Source: Bog-756 sp963769765 (lineage in GTDB: Bacteria > Actinomycetota > Acidimicrobiia > Acidimicrobiales > RAAP-2). Taken from it: a stretch of DNA of 64,000 nucleotides. Position numbers and translations under genes: made by a program. Shown here piece by piece: positions 17,042 through 26,248 of the stretch. How positions within the stretch are numbered: position 1 is the first letter of the stretch; every line of letters begins with the position of its first letter. Location of the stretch: assembly GCA_963769765.1 (NCBI GenBank), contig CAVYNA010000001.1, positions 62,001 through 126,000 on the forward strand, given 5' to 3'. The notes below the pieces were generated by a model, which saw only the letters and a list, made by a program, of their open reading frames with translations, was not told where the DNA came from and ran no database searches.

Positions 17042-17635
17042 GTGGACCGGCTCGTCGTCGGCCTGGGCAATCCGGGTGCCGAATTCGAAGGAACCAGGCA
17101 CAACGTCGGCGCCGAGGTGGTCGCCGCACTGGCGAGGCGTCACAGCGGCCAGCTCCGCGCCGAAAAGGGACTGCACTCGCTTGCCTGCCAGGTTTCCTTC
17201 GCCGGGCGTGCGGTCCTCCTAGCTGTGCCGACGACTTACATGAACGAATCGGGCCGCGCGGTCGCGCCGCTGGTCCGACGGGCCGGCATCGAGGAGACGT
17301 CGAGCGACGACGACGGGTTGGCCCGGCTCGTCGTCGTGCACGACGAGCTCGACCTTCCTCCCGGCCGCATCAAGGTCAAGTCCGGTGGAGGCAACGCGGG
17401 CAACAACGGCCTGCGGTCGATCGAGCAGTACCTGCACGCGACCGACTACCTGCGAGTTCGTGTCGGCATCGGAAAGCCACCCGGTCGACAGTCCGGCGCC
17501 GACTATGTGCTCCGGCGACCGCCACCGGCGGAGCGGGAGGCCCTGGCCGTCGCGGTCGAACGTGCAGCCGACGCGGTCGAGGCCATCGTCTCCGAGGGGG
17601 TCGAGGTGGCGATGAACCGCTTCAATACGGACTGA
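17042..17635 (+). CDS. pth: Peptidyl-tRNA hydrolase
   Basis: 197 aa. It hydrolyses peptidyl-tRNA released during translation, recycling tRNA. The family motifs are present: GLGNPGAEFEGTRHNVG with the catalytic His in TRHN, TYMNESGRAV, VHDELDLPPGRIKVKSGGG and GNNGLRSI. The start is GTG at 17042, giving the usual MDRLVVGLGNPG opening. It follows rplY by 42 nt and probably shares its transcript. Confidence 0.96.
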   Translation: MDRLVVGLGNPGAEFEGTRHNVGAEVVAALARRHSGQLRAEKGLHSLACQVSFAGRAVLLAVPTTYMNESGRAVAPLVRRAGIEETSSDDDGLARLVVVHDELDLPPGRIKVKSGGGNAGNNGLRSIEQYLHATDYLRVRVGIGKPPGRQSGADYVLRRPPPAEREALAVAVERAADAVEAIVSEGVEVAMNRFNTD

Positions 17636-17663
17636 GCCGGACCTTGCCGTCCGATCACGCCGC

Positions 17664-17669
17664 TACCCT
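17664..17669 (+). promoter_or_regulatory. Putative -10 of mfd
   Basis: TACCCT ending 6 nt before the GTG of mfd, with no Shine-Dalgarno sequence between. The layout predicts a leaderless mRNA. Confidence 0.45.
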
Positions 17670-17675
17670 GGATCG

Positions 17676-20600
17676 GTGAGCCTCCGCTCGCTCCCCGCCC
17701 TGCTCCGAGACGAGCCCGCCATGACCCGTGTGGTCGGCGCCCCCGGTGCCACCCTCGCCGTCGCGGGCCCTGCGCAGGCGATCGCGCTCGCCGGTCTCGT
17801 CCGCCTCGGCCAGCGTCGACCGGTGCTGGTCGTGACCCCGACCGGTCACGCGGCCGAGCAGCTCGCACACGATCTGGACGTCTTCGTCGGCGGAGGTCCT
17901 GACGGACCACAGGTGGAGGTGTTCCCCGCCTGGGAGACGCTGCCCTTCGAGCGAGTGAGTCCCGAGGTGTCGACCATGGGTCGCCGACTCCGGTTGCTCA
18001 GGAGGCTCGGGGGTGGCTCCGGCGCCGGTCCCTCCGGACCTCCGCAGATCGTGGTCGCACCGGTCAGGGCGGTCCTGCAGCGGCTGGGGCCCTGGCGGAG
18101 CACGGCGCGCCCGGTCGTCGTCGCACAGGGCGACCGGCTCGTCCTCGATGCGTTGGTGGCCGACCTCGTCGGGAGCGGCTACCGCCGTGAGCCGATCGTC
18201 GAGCATCGCGGCGAGCTGTCCGTGCGAGGCGGCATCGTCGACGTGTTCCCGTCCACCGAGGACGACCCGGTCCGCATCGACCTGTGGGGCGACGAGGTCG
18301 ACCGGCTCACGCGCTTCGACGTGGCGGACCAGCGTTCGACGGTCGACCTCGAGCGTGTCGAGATCCACGGCTGCCGCGAGCTCATCGCGGACGAGCTCAT
18401 CCGCAAGCGCGCCGCAGCGTTGGTCGGCTCCGATCCCTGGGGTCGCCACCAGTGGAATCGGCTGGCGGACGGTGAGCTCTTCGACGGCATGGAGTCCTGG
18501 CTGCCATGGGTCGTCGATGGAGAGGAGCTGGTCACCGACCTCGTCGACGAGGGTGGTTTGATCGTCCTGGTCGAGCCGCGTCGGATCCGCGACCGTGCTG
18601 CGGAGCTGCTCGAGGAAGAGGCCGCACTCGCGGAGGCGCTCGCGTCGACCTGGGGGCTCGAGGTGTCGGACCGGGCGCCACGACTCCACCTCCCCTTCGA
18701 CCGGCTCTTGCGGGAGACCGGTGCTGTAGTCGCGTCGATCGTGCCCTCGGCGGAGAGCCCCGACGGCCCGTCGGTCGAGAGCCGGGGTTGGGAGCCGATC
18801 CTCGGCGACGGGACGAAGCTGTCCGGTCAGGTCTCCGCGCTCGTCGAATCCGGCTTCTCGGTCGTGATCTGCGCATCGAGCGCGCTCGGTGCGGAGCGGC
18901 TGTCGGGCATCCTCGCGTCGGAGGGACTCGTCGTCACGGTCCTCCCCCCGGGCGCCGACGACCCTGCGACCGATCTCACGGCCGCCGGAGTCCGGATCGT
19001 CGTCGCCGAAGTCGACCGCGGCTTCATCCTGCCGACCTCCAAGGTCGCCGTGCTCACCGAGTCCGACGTGACCGGTCGGCGCCGGCCGCACCGCCAGGCC
19101 CGAGCACGTGCCAGACCGGTCGACGGGTTCTTCGATGATCTCGCACCGGGAAGCTTCGTCGTCCACCGGCAGCACGGGGTCGCGCGTTACGGGGGCATGG
19201 TCACGCGCACGATGGGAGGCGCGACCCGCGACTATCTCCTGCTCGAGTACCGCGGGGACGACAAGCTCTACCTCCCGACGGATCAGATCGACCTGCTCAC
19301 GCCCTATGCCGGCGGTGACTCGCCCACGGTCAGCCGGTTGGGCGGCTCCGAATGGCAGCGGGCCCGGTCGAAGGCGCGGGCTGCCGTCCACGAGGTCGCC
19401 GAGGAGCTGGTCGCGCTCTACCGGAAGCGGCTCGCGATCCCCGGCTATGCGTTCGGACCGGACACCCCGTGGCAGGCCGAGCTCGAGTCGTCGTTCCCCT
19501 ACGTCGAGACCGCCGACCAGCAGCGGGCCATCGAGGACGTGAAGGCCGACATGGAGCGCCCCCAGCCGATGGACCGGCTCGTCTGCGGCGACGTGGGCTT
19601 CGGCAAGACGGAGGTCGCACTGCGCGGGGTGTTCAAGGCCGTCCAGGACGGCTACCAGGCCGCGGTGCTCGTCCCGACGACCCTGCTCGCAAGCCAGCAC
19701 TTCCAGACCTTCGCCGACCGCTATGCGCCCTTTCCGGTCAGGGTGGAGCTGCTCAGCCGGTTCTTGACCTCGGCCCAGGCCAAGACGGTCCTCGCCGGGT
19801 TGGCCGACGGATCGGTCGACGTCGTCGTCGGGACCCATCGCCTGCTCGCCGACGACGTCACCTTCAAGAAGCTCGGCCTGCTGGTCGTCGACGAGGAACA
19901 GCGGTTCGGCGTCGGCCACAAGGAGTCGATCAAGCTGATGACCGAGGGCATCGACGTCCTCACGCTGACGGCGAGCCCGATCCCGCGGACGCTCGAGATG
20001 GCGCTGACCGGCATCCGCGACCTCTCGATGGTGAACACGCCACCCGCCGCGCGCCGCCCGATCCTGACCCACGTCGGCGAGTTCGACGAGGCGGCCGCGT
20101 CCGAGGCGATCCGCCGTGAGCTGCTCCGCGAGGGACAGGTCTTCTACGTCCACAACCGAGTCCGCGACATCGAGGCGATCGCGCAGCAGGTCCGGTCCAT
20201 GGCCCCCGAGGCACGCGTCGCGGTGGCGCACGGCCAGATGGACGAAGGTTCGCTCGAACAGATCGTGCTCGACTTCTGGCAGGGCGAGTACGACGTCCTC
20301 GTCTGCACCACCATCATCGAGTCGGGCATCGACATGCCGACGGTCAACACGCTCGTGGTCGATCGCGCCGATCTGCTGGGTCTCGGCCAGCTCCACCAAC
20401 TGCGCGGACGGGTCGGCCGCGCGGGCCAACGCGCGTACGCCTACCTCTTCCATCCGGTCGACCGGGTGCTCACCGAGCAGGCCTACGAGCGGCTCCGCAC
20501 CATCGGGGACCACAACGAGCTCGGGTCCGGGTTCAAGATCGCGCTGCGCGATCTGCAGATCCGCGGTGCGGGCAACCTGCTCGGGCGCGACCAGTCGGGG

Positions 20601-21158
20601 CACATCGCCGCGGTCGGCTACGACCTCTACGTGCAGATGGTCTCCGAGGCGGTGGCCGAGCTGAAGGGCGAGCCACGTCCCAAGCCCGTCGAGCTCTCCC
20701 TCGATCTCCCCGACGCGGCCCACCTCCCAGCGGAGTACGTCCAGGCCGAAGACGTCCGCCTCGAGGCCTACCGTCGGCTCGTCGGTGCGCGCACCTCCGC
20801 AGAGGTCGACGACGTGCGCGCCGAGTGGGTGGACAGGTTCGGCCCGCTCGTTCCGAGCGCTGCCGCTCTGGTCGACGTGGCGCGTCTGCGGGTCGAGTGC
20901 CTCCGGCTCGGGGTCACCGAGCTCTCGGTCGCCGCGCCGCGACCGGGAGGCACCGGCCCACGGGCTCGGGCGACCGTCAAGCTCTTGCCGATCACGCTTC
21001 CCGCCTCGGCCGAGGTGCGCCTGCGACGGCTGGCTCCGGAGGCCACCTATCAGGCAGAGCTCGCCCGACTGCTCGTCCCGATGGACCCCCCGGCAGGAGG
21101 CGTCTACGCGCCGGCACTCATCGCGCTCCTCTCGGCGTTGCTCCCCGAGGAGGGTTGA
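17676..21158 (+). CDS. mfd: Transcription-repair coupling factor Mfd
   Basis: 1160 aa, full length. It removes stalled RNA polymerase from DNA lesions and recruits UvrAB. In order it shows a UvrB-like N-terminal region (about 1-350), an RNA-polymerase-interaction/CarD-like domain after GSFVVHRQHGVARYGG (about 490-560), and RecG-like helicase motors. Those carry Walker A GDVGFGKTEVALR (about 637-649), Walker B VVDEEQRFG, TASPIPRTLEMAL and QLRGRVGRAGQRAYAY. The C-terminal TRCF domain binds UvrA. GTG 17676 is chosen from the -10 spacing and from alignment of the N-terminus. Located 40 nt after pth. Confidence 0.97.
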   Translation: MSLRSLPALLRDEPAMTRVVGAPGATLAVAGPAQAIALAGLVRLGQRRPVLVVTPTGHAAEQLAHDLDVFVGGGPDGPQVEVFPAWETLPFERVSPEVSTMGRRLRLLRRLGGGSGAGPSGPPQIVVAPVRAVLQRLGPWRSTARPVVVAQGDRLVLDALVADLVGSGYRREPIVEHRGELSVRGGIVDVFPSTEDDPVRIDLWGDEVDRLTRFDVADQRSTVDLERVEIHGCRELIADELIRKRAAALVGSDPWGRHQWNRLADGELFDGMESWLPWVVDGEELVTDLVDEGGLIVLVEPRRIRDRAAELLEEEAALAEALASTWGLEVSDRAPRLHLPFDRLLRETGAVVASIVPSAESPDGPSVESRGWEPILGDGTKLSGQVSALVESGFSVVICASSALGAERLSGILASEGLVVTVLPPGADDPATDLTAAGVRIVVAEVDRGFILPTSKVAVLTESDVTGRRRPHRQARARARPVDGFFDDLAPGSFVVHRQHGVARYGGMVTRTMGGATRDYLLLEYRGDDKLYLPTDQIDLLTPYAGGDSPTVSRLGGSEWQRARSKARAAVHEVAEELVALYRKRLAIPGYAFGPDTPWQAELESSFPYVETADQQRAIEDVKADMERPQPMDRLVCGDVGFGKTEVALRGVFKAVQDGYQAAVLVPTTLLASQHFQTFADRYAPFPVRVELLSRFLTSAQAKTVLAGLADGSVDVVVGTHRLLADDVTFKKLGLLVVDEEQRFGVGHKESIKLMTEGIDVLTLTASPIPRTLEMALTGIRDLSMVNTPPAARRPILTHVGEFDEAAASEAIRRELLREGQVFYVHNRVRDIEAIAQQVRSMAPEARVAVAHGQMDEGSLEQIVLDFWQGEYDVLVCTTIIESGIDMPTVNTLVVDRADLLGLGQLHQLRGRVGRAGQRAYAYLFHPVDRVLTEQAYERLRTIGDHNELGSGFKIALRDLQIRGAGNLLGRDQSGHIAAVGYDLYVQMVSEAVAELKGEPRPKPVELSLDLPDAAHLPAEYVQAEDVRLEAYRRLVGARTSAEVDDVRAEWVDRFGPLVPSAAALVDVARLRVECLRLGVTELSVAAPRPGGTGPRARATVKLLPITLPASAEVRLRRLAPEATYQAELARLLVPMDPPAGGVYAPALIALLSALLPEEG

Positions 21159-21244
21159 GGGTCCATCTGTCGAACGGGACGGTCACGGCCGGACCACTCC
21201 GTGAAACGCCCGGTGGGCGAGCGGGCACCGAAGTGTCCACCCAT

Positions 21245-21250
21245 TAGGAT
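21245..21250 (+). promoter_or_regulatory. Putative -10 of the SurA-like lipoprotein gene
   Basis: TAGGAT ending 8 nt before the ATG at 21259. No ribosome binding site lies between them. Confidence 0.4.
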
Positions 21251-21258
21251 CCCCGCGG

Positions 21259-22461
21259 ATGAAACGCCTCTCAACAGCGGTGACGGCCACCGCGATGATC
21301 CTCGCGTGCGGTCTGTTCGCCTCGGCGTGCGAGGTCGTCCCCTACGCGGCGTCCGTCAACGGGACCACGATCTCGGTCTCGTCGTTCAACGGCGAGCTCC
21401 ACGATCTCCAGGGCTCGGTGGCGGCCGACTGCCTGGTCCAGGTGGAGTACCCACAGCTCGCGAGCTCCATCGTCCAGGGATCGGGAGGGCAGGGCACCGT
21501 TTCGATGCCCTTCGCCGATGCACTCCTGAGCAACAAGGTGGCCCGGCTCGTCGCTGCCCAGTACTCGGCCTCGCGCGGGATCGCTGTCTCCTCCTCGGAC
21601 CTCGTGTCCGCCAAGTCCGACTACGAGGCGATCCTCGACGGTGAGATCAGCTCCGCCGTCCAGCAGGCGAGCGCCTCGGGGATCGTTCCTTCCTGCCAGA
21701 CCACGACCGGGTCCAACCTGACCGGTGCGCAGCTGCTCAGCGCGCTGCCGGCGGACGTCCAGGCGTCGCAGATCAAGTCCCAGGCCGTCGAGGAGAAGCT
21801 GCTCACCCTCGGTGCGAACATCACCGATCAGGCGGTCGCGGCTTTCTACGCGGCCAACCAGGCCCTGTTCACCCTTGCGTGTGTCGGCGTCATCGCGACC
21901 GACACGCAGGCGCACGCCACGCAGCTGGTCGCCCAACTCGACTTCGGCGCTTCGTTCGCGGCCGTCGCGAAGGCCAGCTCCCTCGACCAACAGACGGCGG
22001 CCAACGGGGGTCAGCTCGGGTGCAACTACTCGGAGTCGACGGTGAAACAGGCCCTCGGCCTCCAGTCCATCACGGTGGGCGCACCGATCGCCCCCGTTCA
22101 GGATCCGAACTCGGGGCAGTGGGTCATCTACGAGGTCACGAGCCAGACCGTCGTCCCGCTCTCGGCGGCGGCACAGGCCGCACGTCGAGAGCTCACGCAG
22201 TCGACGCCGAACGTCAGCCGCGTCACGAAGGAGCTGACCTCCTTCGTCCGCCGTTCGTCCATTGCGATCAACCCGCAGTACGGCACCTGGCGGGGGATCT
22301 CGGTCGTGCCGCCGGTCGCGCCGCCTCCGCAGTACCTTCTCTCGGCCGTCGCCGGGGACACGACGCCGGCGATCGGGCCAGGTTTCAATATCGGTGGCAG
22401 CTCGGGCACGACAGGCACGACCGGGCCGGCGGGCTCGACCGGCACATCGTCGGGCGGGTGA
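21259..22461 (+). CDS. SurA/PrsA-like lipoprotein (peptidyl-prolyl isomerase family)
   Basis: 400-aa exported lipoprotein. The signal peptide ends in lipobox LFASAC, with the lipidated Cys at position 24. The mature part begins with a SurA N-terminal-like helical domain (VNGTTISVSSFNGEL). A parvulin-like segment (about 205-300; VGVIATDTQAHATQLV, GGQLGCNYSESTV) follows, then a Gly/Thr/Ser-rich tail. Role: extracytoplasmic folding chaperone, possibly with weak or no isomerase activity because the parvulin core looks divergent. It lies between mfd and mazG, a position where many actinobacteria carry such a lipoprotein. Confidence 0.85.
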   Translation: MKRLSTAVTATAMILACGLFASACEVVPYAASVNGTTISVSSFNGELHDLQGSVAADCLVQVEYPQLASSIVQGSGGQGTVSMPFADALLSNKVARLVAAQYSASRGIAVSSSDLVSAKSDYEAILDGEISSAVQQASASGIVPSCQTTTGSNLTGAQLLSALPADVQASQIKSQAVEEKLLTLGANITDQAVAAFYAANQALFTLACVGVIATDTQAHATQLVAQLDFGASFAAVAKASSLDQQTAANGGQLGCNYSESTVKQALGLQSITVGAPIAPVQDPNSGQWVIYEVTSQTVVPLSAAAQAARRELTQSTPNVSRVTKELTSFVRRSSIAINPQYGTWRGISVVPPVAPPPQYLLSAVAGDTTPAIGPGFNIGGSSGTTGTTGPAGSTGTSSGG

Positions 22462-22489
22462 GCCGGCCCCGCTCCGTGCGGTCGTGGAG

Positions 22490-23944
22490 ATGAACCGGAG
22501 ACGGGCGCCGAACGTGTCCCGCATCGATGTGGTCGGACTCGGACCCGCCGGTCCCGAGCTCCTCACCGCCGAGACCCTCGCGCTGGTCGAAGGTGCGGAC
22601 GCGAGCTTCCTCCGCACAACCCACCACCCGGCCGCCGAAGGGCTTGCCCACGACGGCACGTTCGACCATCACTATCAAGTGCACGACGACTTCGAAGCCG
22701 TCTACGCGGCGATCGTCGAGGATCTGGTCGAGGCGGCCCGTTCGGGACGTCGGGTGGTGTACGCGGTGCCGGGGTCGCCGACCGTGGCCGAACGCACCGT
22801 CGTCCTCTTGCGCGAGCACCCTGCCGTCACCGACGGCAGGGTCGAGCTCGTCGTCCATCCGTCTGTCTCCTTCGTCGACCTCGCCTGCGCACGTCTCGGT
22901 ATCGACCCGGTCTCCGACGGCGCGCGGATCGTCGACGCCGCCGGCTTTGCCATCAATGCCGCCGGGGACCGCGGACCGCTGCTCGTCGCCCAGTGCTGGA
23001 ACCGCAGCTTGCTCTCCGAAGTCAAGCTCTCGATCGACCCACCGCCGGACCGCCAGGTCACCCTCCTCCATCACCTCGGGCTCACCGACGAGGTGGTCGT
23101 CGAGGTGCCATGGGACGACCTCGACCGGGCGCTCGAGCCGGACCACCTCACATCGCTTTGGATCCCGCGGTTGGACGAGCCGGTCGCCGGAGAGCTCGTC
23201 GCCCTCTGCGAGCTGGTCCGCACCTTGCGTGAGCAGTGTCCGTGGGACCGCGTCCAGACCCACGGATCGCTCGCGCGTCACCTCCTCGAAGAGAGCTACG
23301 AGGTGCTCGAGGCGATCGACGTGCTGGCGGCGATCGATGCAGGCCAGTCCACCGAAGCCGAAGCCGGAGCCGAAGAGGGTGCGGAAGCCCGCGCCGTCAC
23401 CGATCTCGAAGAGGAGCTCGGCGATCTGCTCTTCCAGGTCGCCTTCCATTCGGTGCTCGCCACCGAGGCAGGCCGGTTCACCCTGGCCGATGTGGCGCGT
23501 TCGGTGCGCGAGAAGCTCGTCTCTCGCCATCCCCACGTGTTCGGCGACGTGACTGCCGACACCGCGGAGCAGGTCGCGACCAACTGGGAGGCGCTCAAGC
23601 GCGAGGAGAAGGGACGGACGCACATCACCGAAGGGATTCCCGCCGCGATGCCAGCGCTTGCGCTCACCGCCAAGCTCCAGCGCAAGGCGCTGGCGGTCGG
23701 CATCGAGCTGCCGAGCTCATTGGACGAGGTGCACCGGCTCGGCGACGTCGGTGCAACTGTCGCACCTGCGGAACCCAACGGTGCCGCGCTGCGCGCCGAG
23801 CATCGGGCGGAGCTCGAGGACGACGAGATCGGTGACCTGCTCTTCTCGCTGGTGAACCTCGCCCGAATGGTCGGCGTCGATCCGGAGGCGGCCTTGCGGG
23901 TCCGTGCGCGACGGTTCCGCGAGGAGATCGACCGGCACGGCTGA
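22490..23944 (+). CDS. mazG: MazG nucleoside triphosphate pyrophosphohydrolase fused to a tetrapyrrole methylase-like domain
   Basis: 484 aa. The N-terminal ~215 residues form a tetrapyrrole-methylase-like domain (IDVVGLGPAGPELLT, YAVPGSPTVAERTV), as in YabN. The C-terminal MazG half shows LREQCPWDRVQTHGSL, the metal-binding EESYEVLEAI, and EELGDLLFQVAFHS. A second shorter EIGDLLFSLVNLAR helix pair lies near the end. Function: hydrolysis of aberrant or surplus NTPs to NMP and PPi. An acidic Glu/Ala insert (AEAGAEEGAEARA) separates MazG helices. ATG 22490 has GGAG abutting it. GTG 22514 is an alternative start that begins closer to the methylase fold. Confidence 0.92.
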   Translation: MNRRRAPNVSRIDVVGLGPAGPELLTAETLALVEGADASFLRTTHHPAAEGLAHDGTFDHHYQVHDDFEAVYAAIVEDLVEAARSGRRVVYAVPGSPTVAERTVVLLREHPAVTDGRVELVVHPSVSFVDLACARLGIDPVSDGARIVDAAGFAINAAGDRGPLLVAQCWNRSLLSEVKLSIDPPPDRQVTLLHHLGLTDEVVVEVPWDDLDRALEPDHLTSLWIPRLDEPVAGELVALCELVRTLREQCPWDRVQTHGSLARHLLEESYEVLEAIDVLAAIDAGQSTEAEAGAEEGAEARAVTDLEEELGDLLFQVAFHSVLATEAGRFTLADVARSVREKLVSRHPHVFGDVTADTAEQVATNWEALKREEKGRTHITEGIPAAMPALALTAKLQRKALAVGIELPSSLDEVHRLGDVGATVAPAEPNGAALRAEHRAELEDDEIGDLLFSLVNLARMVGVDPEAALRVRARRFREEIDRHG

Positions 23945-24049
23945 TCCGGTTGCGTACGGGCCGCACGGGCTCAATCGCGCGGGGCGTCGCTGACGAGGAA
24001 GTGCAGCGTTCGTGCGCGAGAATTCCCTGGTCCGGGGCTATGCCGGTGG

Positions 24050-24055
24050 TAGGTT
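24050..24055 (+). promoter_or_regulatory. Putative -10 of eno
   Basis: TAGGTT 31 nt before the GTG start, giving a short leader that carries AGGAG at 24071-24075. This is one of the few genes here with a conventional leader. Confidence 0.4.
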
Positions 24056-24086
24056 CTGAGCAGACCACCCAGGAGCGAGTGCACAC

Positions 24087-25376
24087 GTGAGCTTCATCGA
24101 GCAGGTCATCGGCCGCGAGGTCCTCGATTCGCGCGGCAATCCCACCGTCGAAGTCGAAGTGACCCTTGACAGCGGCGCATCCGGGCGGGCGATCGTTCCC
24201 TCGGGGGCCTCGACCGGGTCGTTCGAGGCGGTCGAGCTGCGCGACGGCGGCGACCGCTACCGCGGCAAGGGTGTCACGACGGCGGTCGCGAACGTCAACG
24301 GGGAGATCGCCGCGTTCCTCGAGGGTATGGACGCCTTCGACCAGCGCGCCGTCGATCACGCGATGATCGACGCGGACGGCACCCCGAACAAGGGGCGGCT
24401 CGGCGCCAATGCGATCCTCGGCGTGTCATTGGCGACCGCCAGGGCGGCTGCCGACGAGCTCGGGCTCCCGCTCTTCCGCTACCTCGGTGGGGTGGGCGCC
24501 CACCTTCTGCCGGTGCCGATGATGAACGTCGTGAACGGCGGCGTCCACGCAGACAACTCGATCGACCTCCAGGAGTTCATGATCATGCCGGTCGGGGCCG
24601 CCTCGTGGAGCGAGGCCCTGCGTTGGGGCGTCGAGACCTACCACGCGCTCGCCGGCGTGCTCGACGCCCGGGGGCTGTCGACCGCGGTCGGCGACGAGGG
24701 CGGGTTCGCTCCCGATCTCCCGTCCAACGAGGACGCAGTCCGCGTGCTGGTCGAGGCCATCGAGGCGGCCGGCCGCGTGCCGGGCGAGGAGATCGCCATC
24801 GCCATGGACCCGGCCTCGAGCGAGCTCTTCGAGGACGGGCGCTACGTGCTGGCCGGCGAAGGCAGGTCGCTCACCTCGGACGAGATGGTCGATTACTTCG
24901 CGGGTCTGGTCGAGCGCTATCCGATCGTCTCCATCGAGGACGCGATGGCGGAGGACGACTGGGAGGGCTGGGCCGCGTTGACGGAGCGGCTCGGGAAGAC
25001 CACCCAGCTGGTCGGCGACGACCTCTTCGTCACCAACGAGGAGCGGCTCCGCCGCGGGATCGAGTCGTCGACGGCGAACGCGATCCTGATCAAGGTCAAC
25101 CAGATCGGCACCTTGACCGAAACCCTCGCGACGATGGGCCTCGCCACGCGGTCCGCCTACCGATGCGTGATGTCCCACCGCTCGGGTGAGACGGAGGACA
25201 CCACCATCGCCGATCTCGCCGTCGCCACCAACTGTGGCCAGATCAAGACAGGGGCGCCGGCCCGCTCGGACCGGGTCGCCAAGTACAACCAGCTCCTCCG
25301 CATCGAGGAGCTGCTCGGCGAGTCGGCGGCCTTCATGGGCGGATCTGCCCTCGCCGCTTGGGGTGGCGTCACGTGA
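24087..25376 (+). CDS. eno: Enolase
   Basis: 429 aa, normal length. It interconverts 2-phosphoglycerate and phosphoenolpyruvate in glycolysis. Clear family motifs are GREVLDSRGNPTVEVEV, SGASTGSFEAVELRDG, the Mg2+-binding acids in SIEDAMAEDDW and GDDLFVTNEE, and the active-site loop LIKVNQIGTLTE. The signature MSHRSGETEDTTIADLAVA is also present. The start is GTG. The gene overlaps the FtsB-like gene by 4 nt (GTGA), an arrangement conserved in actinobacteria. Confidence 0.98.
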   Translation: MSFIEQVIGREVLDSRGNPTVEVEVTLDSGASGRAIVPSGASTGSFEAVELRDGGDRYRGKGVTTAVANVNGEIAAFLEGMDAFDQRAVDHAMIDADGTPNKGRLGANAILGVSLATARAAADELGLPLFRYLGGVGAHLLPVPMMNVVNGGVHADNSIDLQEFMIMPVGAASWSEALRWGVETYHALAGVLDARGLSTAVGDEGGFAPDLPSNEDAVRVLVEAIEAAGRVPGEEIAIAMDPASSELFEDGRYVLAGEGRSLTSDEMVDYFAGLVERYPIVSIEDAMAEDDWEGWAALTERLGKTTQLVGDDLFVTNEERLRRGIESSTANAILIKVNQIGTLTETLATMGLATRSAYRCVMSHRSGETEDTTIADLAVATNCGQIKTGAPARSDRVAKYNQLLRIEELLGESAAFMGGSALAAWGGVT

Positions 25377-26245
25377 GCGACGCTCGGCGCGGCCGCCCAC
25401 CGCGGGCAGCCGCTACGCGTCGGCCGCCGGCCGGTCGGACGAAGGTCGCGAACAAGCCGGTGCGACGATCGGCGACACGGCGGGCGAAGGTCGCGAAGGT
25501 GCCGGTCCGACGGTCGAATCCCCGCAAGGCGACAACTCGGCGGAAGAATGGTCCCGCGGCCGCGACGACCGGGATGACCGGCCGTTCGGGGCCGACAGGC
25601 CGCTCCGGGCCGGCAGGACGGACCGGCACCACCCTCTCGAAGGCGACAACCGCGACCATGGGGCGCGCCACGTCCGCGGGGCGTGCGAGATCCAAGGGGA
25701 GGGCGGGACATCCCGGCCGGCCGGGTACGAATCGCCTGATGGTCTTGCTGGCCGCAGCATTTGCGGTCGTCGTCCTCGCCACGAGCTTCCCCTTTGCCGC
25801 GCTGTACGCACAGCACCGGCAGCTCGCGGCCACCGCGGCCCAACTGTCGGCCCTCCAACACGAGAACAGCGTGCTCGCCGAGCAGGGGCGCCAGCTGAGC
25901 TCGAGCACCGAGCTCGGTCGGATCGCCCGTGACGAGTACCAGCTCGTCGTCCCAGGCCAGACGCTCTTCGACATCCTTCCCGCGGCGGGGCAGGCGTCGA
26001 GCACTGCTTCGGGCCCAGCGCTCGTGGGTGACCCCGCCAACCAGCCGCTGGTCGCACCGGCGAAGGCACAGGGTCTCGCGCCGGATCCGGGCCTGCCTGC
26101 TGTGAGCCCCACTCCGAACAGCGTCTCCCCGGCGTCGTCGGGTGGCACCTCCGGCGGGGCCGCGGCCGGACCGGGTGGACAGACCGGGCAGGCGTCCTCG
26201 AGCTTCTGGTCCCGGGTCACCAACACGCTCGAATTCTGGAAGTAG
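25373..26245 (+). CDS. FtsB/DivIC-family septum formation protein with long basic N-terminus
   Basis: 290 aa. About 120 N-terminal residues are basic and low-complexity (Arg, Lys, Thr, Pro, Gly; for instance GRSGPTGRSGPAGRTG). One membrane span follows (LMVLLAAAFAVVVLATSFPF), then a short coiled coil (AATAAQLSALQHENSVLAEQGRQL) and the FtsB-like ARDEYQLVVPGQTLF strand. The Pro/Ser/Gly-rich tail ends in FWK. FtsB links FtsL/FtsQ and activates septal peptidoglycan synthesis. The cytoplasmic extension is much longer than in E. coli FtsB (~100 aa total) but typical for actinobacteria. The GTG start overlaps the eno stop. Confidence 0.85.
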   Translation: MSDARRGRPPRAAATRRPPAGRTKVANKPVRRSATRRAKVAKVPVRRSNPRKATTRRKNGPAAATTGMTGRSGPTGRSGPAGRTGTTLSKATTATMGRATSAGRARSKGRAGHPGRPGTNRLMVLLAAAFAVVVLATSFPFAALYAQHRQLAATAAQLSALQHENSVLAEQGRQLSSSTELGRIARDEYQLVVPGQTLFDILPAAGQASSTASGPALVGDPANQPLVAPAKAQGLAPDPGLPAVSPTPNSVSPASSGGTSGGAAAGPGGQTGQASSSFWSRVTNTLEFWK

Positions 26246-26248
26246 ACG

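Noticed and set aside
17655..20723. Minus-strand open frame of ~1022 codons opposite mfd
   Set aside because: Exact antisense of mfd with low-complexity Asp/Arg/Gly composition. mfd has all its motifs on the plus strand.
21271..22659. Minus-strand 462-codon frame opposite the SurA-like lipoprotein
   Set aside because: Antisense shadow. The plus-strand gene has a lipobox and a promoter at leaderless spacing.
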